14,303 nt of DNA from JAAYYM01 sp964483395 (GTDB lineage Bacteria > Bacillota > Clostridia > Lachnospirales > Lachnospiraceae). Location: positions 1 to 14,303 of the forward strand of contig CAZABT010000073.1 in the NCBI GenBank assembly GCA_964483395.1, written 5' to 3'. How positions within the stretch are numbered: the first letter of the stretch is position 1; the number at the start of each line of letters is the position of its first letter. Made by a program: the position numbers and the translations under genes. Below the pieces are notes generated by a model that saw only the letters and a program-made list of their open reading frames with translations, made no database searches and was not told the DNA's origin. Below, piece after piece: positions 7,069 through 14,154 of the stretch.

Positions 7069-7765
7069 CAGAGGATAACGACAAAGCCGTGTTTACGGCA
7101 GCAGTTGCGTGAATAATCGTTGTGTCGAACAGCGGTGTTACAGTATCCTTCTGATTGATTAGAAGTCCGATTTCCGTACAGCCGAGTATGGCAGCTTCGC
7201 CGCCCTCTTTGACAAGACGGTCAATGACGGACAGATAATATGCTTTGGATTCCGGAAGGATTTTTCCGAGGCATAATTCGTTGAAAATAATATCATTGAT
7301 CCGATACCGTTCCTCCTCATTGGGAATCAGTATTTCGATGCCGCAGCCGGTGATAACATCCTTTATAAATTCCTGTTCCATCGTAAATTTTGTACCGAGC
7401 AGAATTGCCTTATGGATTTTTTCTGCCTTGAGGGCATCTGCAGTTGCCTCTGCAATATGCAGGATTGGTATATGGAGCTTTTGCCTGATCTGCGGAACCA
7501 GCTTATGCATTGTATTGGTACAAATCAGAACAAAGTCCGCACCGGCTTTTTCCAGATTCAATGCAGCGGTGGTTAGTATTTCTGCATTTCCTTCCCAGTT
7601 TCCTGTCTCCATATTTGCTTCAAGTTCATGAAAATCCACACTGTACATCAGGATTTTTGCAGAATGGAATCCACCCAGTCGTTCCTTTACCAGTGTATTG
7701 ATGACCTCATAATATGTAATGGTGCTTTCCCAGCTCATTCCACCGATCAATCCGATTGTTTTCAT
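7058..7765 (-). CDS. Aspartate/glutamate racemase family protein
   Basis: The 235-residue cytosolic protein matches the PLP-independent Asp/Glu racemase superfamily (YgeA-like). It starts MKTIGLIGGMSWESTITYY, a family hallmark. It carries the two catalytic cysteines in the expected contexts, C82 in ICTNTMHK and C196 in LGCTEIGLL, each in one of the two related alpha/beta lobes. The usual length is 230-240 residues, so it appears complete. Such enzymes invert the alpha carbon of aspartate, glutamate or related amino acids by two-base chemistry; the substrate here cannot be told. A GGAGGC site lies upstream of the ATG, and a promoter is visible at 7838-7866. It lies upstream of the ECF operon on the same strand, 126 bp apart. 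A functional link is possible but not shown. Confidence 0.88.
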   Translation of the reverse strand: MKTIGLIGGMSWESTITYYEVINTLVKERLGGFHSAKILMYSVDFHELEANMETGNWEGNAEILTTAALNLEKAGADFVLICTNTMHKLVPQIRQKLHIPILHIAEATADALKAEKIHKAILLGTKFTMEQEFIKDVITGCGIEILIPNEEERYRINDIIFNELCLGKILPESKAYYLSVIDRLVKEGGEAAILGCTEIGLLINQKDTVTPLFDTTIIHATAAVNTALSLSSDNS

Positions 7766-7802
7766 TTGTTTTGTGCCTCCTTCATTTTATCTGCTGATTT
7801 TT

Positions 7803-7826
7803 ATTCCCTTAGGGAAATGCTCCCCT
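7803..7826 (-). promoter_or_regulatory. Overlapping alternative hairpins in the racemase leader
   Basis: Within the predicted 5' leader of the racemase mRNA, the block at 7811-7817 can pair with TCCCCT (7821-7826), giving 6 bp with one G-U. Alternatively its GGGAA (7812-7816) can pair with TTCCC (7804-7808), giving 5 bp with a 3-nt loop. The two stems are mutually exclusive because they use the same bases. No T run follows, so simple attenuation by termination is not supported. It could equally be a short palindromic protein-binding site. Confidence 0.35.
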
Positions 7827-7837
7827 GAAATAAAATG

Positions 7838-7866
7838 AGTATAGCAAGATTTGCAGAAAAAGACAA
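7838..7866 (-). promoter_or_regulatory. Promoter of the racemase gene, extended -10
   Basis: On the minus strand, TTGTCT (7861-7866) is followed after 17 nt by TATACT (7838-7843), which is preceded by TGC to make an extended -10. Transcription would start near 7831, giving a leader of about 65 nt. It is divergent from the prmA promoter, with 22 bp between the two -35 positions. Confidence 0.6.
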
Positions 7867-7888
7867 ATAAAATAGAAACAAAAATGAC

Positions 7889-7917
7889 TGTTTCGGAACC
7901 GGATAATATGCTATACT
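7889..7917 (+). promoter_or_regulatory. Promoter of the prmA-rsmE unit, extended -10
   Basis: TATACT (7912-7917), preceded by TGC, forms an extended -10 identical over nine bases (TGCTATACT) to the one on the opposite strand at 7838-7846. The -35 at 17-nt spacing, TGTTTC (7889-7894), is weak, which an extended -10 can offset. The leader to the prmA ATG would be about 97 nt. Confidence 0.5.
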
Positions 7918-7973
7918 AGTTGCGCGGGGGTGACATTTCCGTTATATTATGATTTATAAAAAGCAAAAAAGAG

Positions 7974-7995
7974 CTGTCCTGCGTATGACGGACAG
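7974..7995 (+). promoter_or_regulatory. Hairpin in the prmA leader
   Basis: CTGTCC (7974-7979) pairs with GGACAG (7990-7995) around a 10-nt loop. An alternative stem uses CGT/ACG inside the loop with CTGTC/GACAG outside. It ends 13 nt before the prmA ribosome binding site and has no T run after it. The arm sequence matches that of the dnaK-dnaJ hairpin in reversed order. Confidence 0.4.
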
Positions 7996-8021
7996 GTGCG
8001 ATGAGATTAGGAGAAGACAGG

Positions 8022-8975
8022 ATGCGTTATAATAAATATACGATCAAGACGCTTGCTGAAGCAGAAGATATTGTGATCAGTACAATATCGGATGTAGGTG
8101 TAGAAGGAGTGGAAATAGAAGACAAAATCCCTCTTACGGAATCGGACAAGGCACAGATGTTTGTAGATATCCTGCCTGATTGCGGTGAGAATGACGGGAT
8201 TGCATATCTGAGCTTTTATTTGGATGCCGAGCAGGATGACGGGACTATTTTAGAGGCCGTAAAAAATGAGCTGGAGGAATTGCGCAGCTTTATGGAGATC
8301 GGAGCAGGCACAATCACTGCTTCACAAACGGCGGATGAGGATTACGTAAACAACTGGAAGCAGTATTTTCATCAATTCTATGTAGATGATATTTTGATCA
8401 TTCCCTCCTGGGAGGATGTCAAGGCAGAGGATTCCGATAAAATGATTATTCATATTGATCCGGGAACGGCCTTTGGTACAGGCATGCATGAAACGACACA
8501 GCTCTGTATCCGACAGCTTCGCAAATATGTAACTTCCGACACGGTGCTGCTGGATGTAGGAACCGGCAGTGGAATCCTGTCATTGCTGGCACTTAAATTC
8601 GGCGCAAAAGCTGCCATCGGAACGGATCTTGACACTTGTACGATAGAAGCTGTCAAGGACAATATGACGGTAAACGGCCTTGCAGATGCTGACTTTGAAT
8701 TATTGATCGGCAATATCATTGATGATCAAGAGATTCAGGACAGAGTAGGCTATGAAAAATATGATATTGTAGCTGCCAATATACTGGCAGAGGTACTGGT
8801 GCCGCTGACGCCGGTCATTGTCAATCAGCTAAAGCCGGGCGGCATCTATATTACGTCAGGAATCATTGACGATAAGGAAGAAACAGTGGTCAACGCTGTG
8901 CAGGCAGCAGGTCTGAAAGTCCTTGAGGTGACTTACCAAGGAGAATGGGTATCTGTCACTGCCAAGAAGGAGTAG
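8022..8975 (+). CDS. prmA: Ribosomal protein L11 methyltransferase PrmA
   Basis: The 317-residue cytosolic enzyme transfers methyl groups from S-adenosylmethionine to ribosomal protein L11. The N-terminal L11-recognition domain (about 1-110) begins MRYNKYTIKTLAEAEDI. The linker and catalytic part show IDPGTAFGTGMHETT (145-159), SAM-binding motif I LLDVGTGSGILSLLA (176-190), acidic TDLD (201-204) and the family motif AANILAEVL (251-259). The length fits the Firmicute family (about 310-320). The ATG at 8022 is chosen over an in-frame ATG at 8001 because AGGAG (8009-8013) sits 8 nt before it and lies inside the longer version. rsmE follows after 36 bp, a common pairing in Firmicutes. Confidence 0.95.
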   Translation: MRYNKYTIKTLAEAEDIVISTISDVGVEGVEIEDKIPLTESDKAQMFVDILPDCGENDGIAYLSFYLDAEQDDGTILEAVKNELEELRSFMEIGAGTITASQTADEDYVNNWKQYFHQFYVDDILIIPSWEDVKAEDSDKMIIHIDPGTAFGTGMHETTQLCIRQLRKYVTSDTVLLDVGTGSGILSLLALKFGAKAAIGTDLDTCTIEAVKDNMTVNGLADADFELLIGNIIDDQEIQDRVGYEKYDIVAANILAEVLVPLTPVIVNQLKPGGIYITSGIIDDKEETVVNAVQAAGLKVLEVTYQGEWVSVTAKKE

Positions 8976-9011
8976 CAGTCATCCGGCTCTGAAAAGGAGA
9001 GGAAATTCCGC

Positions 9012-9758
9012 ATGTATCAGTTTTTTATTCAGCCCTGTCAGGCTGCAGGTCATGAGGTCACCATCATTGGAGATGACGTCAATCATATTAAAAATGTGCT
9101 CCGTATGAAGATCGGAGAAGAAATCGCTGCCATAGACCAGGAGACCGGAAATGAATACAGATGTGAGATAGAGGAGCTGGAAGAAGACATCGTCAGGTGC
9201 AGATTACTCTTTGTCAAAGAAAATGGTGTGGAGCTGCCCGCGAAGATCTATCTGTTTCAAGGTCTGCCTAAAAATGATAAAATGGAACTTATTATTCAAA
9301 AGGCAGTAGAGCTTGGAGCCTATCAGATTATTCCCCTTGCAACGAAACGTGCAGTTGTCAAACTAGATGCAAAGAAAGAAGCAAGCAAGCTCAGCCGATG
9401 GAATTCCATCTCCGAATCTGCGGCAAAGCAGTCGAAGCGCCGCATGGTTCCTGAGGTCACCAAGGTCATGACGATCAAAGAAGCCATAGCATACTGCCAA
9501 GACTTTGAAGTCAAACTCATTCCCTATGAGCTAACCGATCCGGCTGCAATGTCCACGACAAGGCAGATCATAGAAGGAATCAAGCAAGGGCAGTCTGTTG
9601 CAGTATTCATAGGCCCCGAAGGTGGCTTTGAAGAAGCAGAGGTTGGCATGACCCAAGCCGCCGGTTTTCAGCCTATTACACTGGGGCACCGTATCCTACG
9701 CACAGAAACCGCCGGCTTCACCGTCTTATCGTGGCTCATGTACCATCTCGACCCATAA
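9012..9758 (+). CDS. rsmE: 16S rRNA (uracil-1498-N3)-methyltransferase RsmE
   Basis: The 248-residue enzyme methylates N3 of U1498 in 16S rRNA. It has an N-terminal PUA-like part with HIKNVLR (25-31) and a SPOUT (trefoil-knot) catalytic part. The latter shows KAVELGAYQIIPLATKR (97-113), the WNSISESAAKQSKRR stretch (130-144), GPEGGF (201-206) and LGHRILRTETA (224-234), which form the SAM pocket. All signature motifs are intact. GGAGAGG lies about 10 nt upstream of the ATG. It follows prmA in the same transcription unit. The last 50 or so codons favour C at the third position more than the rest of the gene. Confidence 0.95.
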   Translation: MYQFFIQPCQAAGHEVTIIGDDVNHIKNVLRMKIGEEIAAIDQETGNEYRCEIEELEEDIVRCRLLFVKENGVELPAKIYLFQGLPKNDKMELIIQKAVELGAYQIIPLATKRAVVKLDAKKEASKLSRWNSISESAAKQSKRRMVPEVTKVMTIKEAIAYCQDFEVKLIPYELTDPAAMSTTRQIIEGIKQGQSVAVFIGPEGGFEEAEVGMTQAAGFQPITLGHRILRTETAGFTVLSWLMYHLDP

Positions 9759-9967
9759 TGAGCATGCAACAATAAAGATAAATAAGATCACAATTACAAT
9801 CAAAACAAGCGAACCCCCACCGTTTGACATTATACCTGCAAACATCCAACCATCAGCGCTGTGAGAAAAGAGTTCTCTGAGCAGGGCGTCGTTGGGGTGG
9901 TGGGCGCGAAGAGAACTCTTTTCTCACAGCGCGTCCGTTCGCCACATTTTTTAAAGGAAGAATGCAC
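9759..9967 (+). other. Gap between rsmE and the cysteine desulfurase gene
   Basis: This 209-bp stretch has no plausible gene. Its first 60 bases are A-rich and poor in G and T. A perfect TTGACA (9824-9829) is present, but no good -10 lies 16-18 nt downstream, so I do not call a promoter. The long inverted repeat at 9856-9932 fills most of the rest. A T6 run (9947-9952) follows the repeat by 14 nt, and the AGGAAG ribosome binding site is at 9955-9960. Confidence 0.7.
9856..9932. repeat. Perfect 23-bp inverted repeat with a 31-nt G-rich loop
   Basis: The arm at 9856-9878 (starting GCGCTGTGAGAAAAG) is the exact reverse complement of the arm at 9910-9932 (ending CTTTTCTCACAGCGC), 23 of 23 pairs. 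The loop at 9879-9909 has G runs at 9884-9886, 9894-9897, 9899-9900 and 9902-9904. No T run directly follows either arm, so it is not a typical intrinsic terminator. No target-site duplication flanks it. Candidate roles are a dispersed hairpin repeat or MITE-like element, an RNase III target, or a structured leader or small RNA before the desulfurase-thiI genes. Confidence 0.9.
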
Positions 9968-11170
9968 ATGCAAGCCTATTTAGATAATTCTGCCACTACG
10001 CGCTGCCTGGACACGGTTCGTACTGCCATGTCCGATACCATGGATCGCTTTTACGGCAACCCATCCAGTATGCATATGGTCGGAATCGAAGCAGAAAACA
10101 AAGTCAAGGAAGCAAAAAAAATCATAGCCGATACTATGAAGGTAACAGAAAAAGAAATCTACTTCACTTCAGGTGGAACAGAATCAGATAATCTTGCCTT
10201 GATTGGCTGTGCCCTGGCAAACAGGCGCGCAGGCAGGCATCTGATTACAAGCAGGATTGAGCATCCTGCCATACTGGAGACTATGAAGCATTTGGAGGAG
10301 CAGGACTTTCGAGTCACCTATCTGGACACGGATGCATACGGAAGGGTCAGGACAGATCAGCTTGCAGAGGCAATGTCTGATGAGACGATTCTTGTATCCA
10401 TCATGCATGTGAATAATGAGATCGGGTCTTTACAGCCGATTGAGGAGCTTGCGAAGCTGATTCATGCCAAAAACCCAAAGACGCTCTTTCATGTAGATGG
10501 TGTACAGGGCTTTGGAAAGTACAGAGTCTATCCAAAGCGTATAGGTGTTGACTTATATTCCGTCAGCGGGCATAAGATTCATGGGCCAAAAGGTATGGGC
10601 ATTTTGTATATCGATGAGAAGGTCAAGATTCACCCGATTATTTTCGGCGGAGGACAGCAGAAGGGAATCCGTTCCGGTACGGAAAATGTTCCGGGAATTG
10701 TCGGAATCGGAAAAGCCACGCAGGAAATCTATAAGGATTTTGATATCAAGATGGACAGGCTTTATGAACAAAAGAAGACGTTCGTGAATGAACTGCTGGG
10801 ATTGGAAGAAGTAAAGGTCAATGGCATCCGGCTGATGCAGACAGCCGATGGCAGTCAAATGACAGCCTCAGAGGAAGCCATTCGTGAAACGGCACCGCAT
10901 GTAGTCAGTGCATCCTTCAAAGGGATTCGCAGCGAGGTTTTGCTGCATGCGCTTGAGGACAAAGGCATCTATGTATCGGCCGGTTCAGCTTGTGCCTCCA
11001 ATAAGCCTGCGATCAGCGAGACGCTTAAAGCGATTGGAGTGGAGAAGGAGTTGTTGGATGCAACCATCCGGTTTAGCTTTTCGGTCGAGACGACAACGGA
11101 AGAGTTAGAATATACGATAGCAGCTCTGCGAGAACTGTTACCGATGCTGCGAAAGTATACCAGACATTGA
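9968..11170 (+). CDS. Cysteine desulfurase (NifS/IscS family), ThiI partner
   Basis: The 400-residue PLP enzyme would remove sulfur from cysteine as an enzyme-bound persulfide and pass it on. Fold-type I aminotransferase-V features: YLDNSATT (4-11), TSGGTESDN (67-75), EHPA (98-101, cofactor-stacking His99), HVNNEIGS (147-154), HVDGVQ (175-180), the PLP lysine K203 in SVSGHKIHGPKG, and the persulfide-forming C342 in SAGSACAS. The sequence up to C342 has no long insertion. The ATG at 9968 is preferred because AGGAAG (9955-9960) lies 7 nt before it; an ATG at 9962 is too close. thiI begins 34 bp downstream, so this is probably the dedicated sulfur donor for tRNA 4-thiouridine, as with NifZ-ThiI in Bacillus. 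A scaffold protein (IscU/SufU) gene is not present nearby. Confidence 0.93.
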   Translation: MQAYLDNSATTRCLDTVRTAMSDTMDRFYGNPSSMHMVGIEAENKVKEAKKIIADTMKVTEKEIYFTSGGTESDNLALIGCALANRRAGRHLITSRIEHPAILETMKHLEEQDFRVTYLDTDAYGRVRTDQLAEAMSDETILVSIMHVNNEIGSLQPIEELAKLIHAKNPKTLFHVDGVQGFGKYRVYPKRIGVDLYSVSGHKIHGPKGMGILYIDEKVKIHPIIFGGGQQKGIRSGTENVPGIVGIGKATQEIYKDFDIKMDRLYEQKKTFVNELLGLEEVKVNGIRLMQTADGSQMTASEEAIRETAPHVVSASFKGIRSEVLLHALEDKGIYVSAGSACASNKPAISETLKAIGVEKELLDATIRFSFSVETTTEELEYTIAALRELLPMLRKYTRH

Positions 11171-11204
11171 GAAGTGAAATCATACAATAGTAGGAGAAAA
11201 CGTG

Positions 11205-12386
11205 ATGTTTACAGCATTTTTGATTAAATATGCAGAAATCGCCCTGAAGGGCAAGAATCGATATCTTTTTGAGGACGCATTGGTCAAGCAGATACGCATT
11301 GCACTAAAGAAAGTAGAAGGAAAATTTGAAATTACCAAATCGCAGGGCCGCATTTATATTGAATGTCTTGGAGAATATGATTTTGAGGAAGCAGTCGGCG
11401 GTCTGCAGAAGGTATTTGGAATTACGGGAATCTGTCCGGTTGTCCACGTAGAGGACAACGGCTTTGAAGTGCTGCAGAAGGATATCCTGCACTATATGGA
11501 CGAGGTATATCCGGATAAAAACAAGACCTTTAAGGTCAATGCAAGAAGGGCGAGAAAGAACTATCCGCTGACCTCCATGGAAATTAACAGTGAGCTCGGC
11601 GGCACGATATTGGATGCATTTCCGGAAATGAGGGTAGATGTTCATACACCGGAGATAGAGCTGTTTGTGGAAATTCGAGAGAAGATCTATATTTATTCCA
11701 GAGTGATTCCCGGCGCAGGCGGTATGCCGGTCGGCAGTAATGGCAAGGCAATGCTGCTGCTGTCCGGAGGAATTGACTCTCCGGTAGCGGGGTACATGAT
11801 TGCAAAAAGAGGTGTTAAGATTGACGCTGTCTATTTTCATGCGCCACCGTATACAAGTGAGCGTGCAAAGCAGAAGGTTGTAGATCTTGCACGTATTGTA
11901 GCTGCCTATACAGGCCCCATTTACCTGCATGTGATCAATTTTACGGATATCCAGCTGTACATTTATGAAAAATGCCCGCATGAGGAACTGACCATTATTA
12001 TGCGCCGTTATATGATGAAGATTGCAGAGCATATTGCACAGGAAACAGATTGTGCGGGATTGATCACCGGTGAGAGCATCGGACAGGTGGCGAGCCAGAC
12101 CTTGAAATCGCTGGCGGCGACCAATGAGGTATGTACGATGCCGGTTTACCGCCCGGTCATAGGCTTTGACAAACAGGAAATCATAGAAATTGCAAATAAA
12201 ATCGGTACCTTTGAGACATCTATACAGCCGTTTGAGGACTGTTGTACGATTTTCGTTGCAAAACACCCGGTTACAAAGCCTAACCTGAATATCATCAAGC
12301 GCTCCGAACGTAATCTGGAGGAGAAGATTGATGAACTGTTCAAGACCGCAATTGAAACCGAAGAACTGATCATTGTAGAAAATTAG
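11205..12386 (+). CDS. thiI: tRNA 4-thiouridine synthase ThiI
   Basis: The 393-residue cytosolic enzyme adenylates U8 of tRNA and replaces its oxygen with sulfur supplied by a cysteine desulfurase. It has an N-terminal ferredoxin-like domain (about 1-75) starting FLIKYAEIALKGKNR, a THUMP RNA-binding domain (about 76-165), and a PP-loop ATPase domain with SGGIDSP (187-193). ITGESIGQVASQT (287-299) and FEDCCTIFVAKHP (343-355) complete the family signature. The rhodanese domain found in E. coli ThiI (482 residues) is absent, as in most Firmicutes; C346/C347 are the candidates to receive sulfur. The ATG at 11205 has AGGAG 8 nt upstream; the GTG at 11202 just before it is less well spaced. The downstream membrane-protein gene starts 9 bp after the stop. 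Confidence 0.95.
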   Translation: MFTAFLIKYAEIALKGKNRYLFEDALVKQIRIALKKVEGKFEITKSQGRIYIECLGEYDFEEAVGGLQKVFGITGICPVVHVEDNGFEVLQKDILHYMDEVYPDKNKTFKVNARRARKNYPLTSMEINSELGGTILDAFPEMRVDVHTPEIELFVEIREKIYIYSRVIPGAGGMPVGSNGKAMLLLSGGIDSPVAGYMIAKRGVKIDAVYFHAPPYTSERAKQKVVDLARIVAAYTGPIYLHVINFTDIQLYIYEKCPHEELTIIMRRYMMKIAEHIAQETDCAGLITGESIGQVASQTLKSLAATNEVCTMPVYRPVIGFDKQEIIEIANKIGTFETSIQPFEDCCTIFVAKHPVTKPNLNIIKRSERNLEEKIDELFKTAIETEELIIVEN

Positions 12387-12395
12387 GAAGTATTG

Positions 12396-14147
12396 ATGAA
12401 CTGGCTGAATCGACAATGGAAACATGAATACCACATACTATTCTGCATAGGAAGCCTGCTTGGCATTCTATGCTTCCTTTGCGTATATGGAGTCAGGATA
12501 TTGGATGTTACTTATACCGGCTGGCTGATGAACGGAGACATGGATTTACGACAGCACTTTTTGGGGTGGTGTCATTTTCGTGCAAGTGACTGGCATTTAC
12601 CGATTGGCTTGATTGATTCTTTGTCTGAGCCAATCAGTGTATCAGTGATCTGGACGGATTCAATTCCGCTCTTTGCAGTGATATTCAAATTATTCAGGGG
12701 AATCCTGCCGGAAATGTTTCAGTATTTTGGTCTGTTCGGGATTCTTTGCTTTGCGCTGCAGGGTGGAATTTCGGCCTTGCTGGTCAGAAAATTTACGGAC
12801 AGCAGATGGATTTGCATTGTATCAGTTCCTTTTTTCACGCTCAGCTTTACATTGCTGCAGAGAATGTATTATCACACTGCACTTGGAGCACAGTGGCTGC
12901 TGCTTTTAGCACTGTTGCTTTGGCTTTATGATGAACGGCTTGGTACAGTCAGAAAAAGATGTCTCATATGGGCGGGCATGGGGTTTTTGTGTGTCGCTAT
13001 TCATTCTTATTTTGTGCCGATGGTTGGTCTGATCATGCTCGGAAGCCTTGCAGACAATTGGATGGGCACCTGTGGAAAGACTGTACTTTTAAAGAAGGAA
13101 AAAAGAAGCATATTTTTGCAGAGGGTCATTTTGCCTGCAGGTTCTTATTGCTTGGCAGCACTGTTGAATCTGCTTCTGTTGGGTGCATTTTATCAGGATG
13201 CATCTCCGGTAGGAGAGGGAATCGGAGCATTTTGCAGTAATCTGAATACTTTTTTTAATTCTATGGGACATTCTACAATGCTGCGCGGACTCCCTGTTTA
13301 TGGGGAATTTCAGTATGAGGGCTTTGCTTATCTGGGTGCAGGCATGCTGCTGCTGCTGATTCGCGTGGCTGCATTGCTCGTGAAGCCGATTGCGGCACGC
13401 CGCATACGATTCAACCGGACTTTTTTTGACAGACACAGAAGAGCCTGTCTGCTGGGATTGGTAGCCATGGTTTTCATACTGCTTGCAGTTTTCCCGATGG
13501 TAACCTTTGGAGAAACAAAACTATTCGGAGTACCTTATCCGGGTCCAATCAAGACGGTTATGAATATTTTTCGCTCTAATGGAAGGTTCATATGGGCGCC
13601 GATGTATATTCTCATGCTTGGTTTGATTACTTTGATTACAAGAGAACAGCAATACTTTCCAATCGTGGGACGTGGAACGGGAAGACGGAGTGCCAGAGAA
13701 CGCAGCAGCAGTACGGCAATCCTAATGCTGACCATGGCGTTATTGCTGCAGGTGGCAGATATATCAGGATGGATTATGGAAAAGAGAACTTATTTTGCGG
13801 AAAGCATACATTCTTATCAATCAGTATGGGAGGATGCGACGCAGCAGATTGCAAACAAGTCCTGTTTCCTGTTTATGTATGATGAAAATGACTGGATTAT
13901 GGATACAGCTTATTATGCATACCAGCATCATATGACACAGAATAATTATTATTATGCCAGAAGCTATAGTGGACAGATCAATGCAGGCATTGAAGAAGCA
14001 TATGAGGAGCTTGAGCAGGGTATGGTAAGAGAGGATACGGTGTATATTTTCAGAAAGCAGGATTTGGAACACTTTTCGTGTGATGAACTGGTACTGATGC
14101 CGTTAGGCGACCATGTGATCGGAACATCAGTTTCACAGAACAGGTAA
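12396..14147 (+). CDS. DUF6311-like multi-pass membrane protein, possible GT-C-type glycosyltransferase
   Basis: The 583-residue protein has about 11 hydrophobic segments (roughly 13-34, 83-100, 107-129, 137-155, 163-178, 188-215, 238-262, 309-330, 348-370, 396-415, 437-456) and then a soluble C-terminal domain of about 125 residues. The first long loop contains NGDMDLRQHFLGWCHFR (46-62) and WHLPIGL (66-72); VIWTDSIPLFAVIFKLF (84-100) and FQYFGLFGILCFALQG (108-123) follow. This order matches my memory of the DUF6311 family, whose acidic first loop and multi-pass layout resemble GT-C enzymes that use polyprenyl-phosphate sugars. The family name is recalled, not searched, and the activity is inference. 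The ATG at 12396 has AGGAAG at 12385-12390, overlapping the thiI stop, so it is co-transcribed with thiI, a functionally odd partner. Confidence 0.65.
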   Translation: MNWLNRQWKHEYHILFCIGSLLGILCFLCVYGVRILDVTYTGWLMNGDMDLRQHFLGWCHFRASDWHLPIGLIDSLSEPISVSVIWTDSIPLFAVIFKLFRGILPEMFQYFGLFGILCFALQGGISALLVRKFTDSRWICIVSVPFFTLSFTLLQRMYYHTALGAQWLLLLALLLWLYDERLGTVRKRCLIWAGMGFLCVAIHSYFVPMVGLIMLGSLADNWMGTCGKTVLLKKEKRSIFLQRVILPAGSYCLAALLNLLLLGAFYQDASPVGEGIGAFCSNLNTFFNSMGHSTMLRGLPVYGEFQYEGFAYLGAGMLLLLIRVAALLVKPIAARRIRFNRTFFDRHRRACLLGLVAMVFILLAVFPMVTFGETKLFGVPYPGPIKTVMNIFRSNGRFIWAPMYILMLGLITLITREQQYFPIVGRGTGRRSARERSSSTAILMLTMALLLQVADISGWIMEKRTYFAESIHSYQSVWEDATQQIANKSCFLFMYDENDWIMDTAYYAYQHHMTQNNYYYARSYSGQINAGIEEAYEELEQGMVREDTVYIFRKQDLEHFSCDELVLMPLGDHVIGTSVSQNR

Positions 14148-14154
14148 AAAGGCA

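Noticed and set aside
9824..9854. Perfect TTGACA -35 box ahead of the desulfurase gene
   Set aside because: No acceptable -10 hexamer lies 16-18 nt downstream (CAACCA or similar), so a promoter is not supported.
9856..9932. CRISPR or IS-end interpretation of the inverted repeat
   Set aside because: There is a single inverted pair, not direct repeats with spacers; no transposase gene and no flanking target duplication.
11304..12434. Long open frame on the minus strand opposite thiI (about 376 codons)
   Set aside because: It lies fully antisense to a clear thiI, has no ribosome binding site, and its product is a Cys/His/aromatic-rich sequence with no recognisable domain; it mirrors codon bias of thiI.
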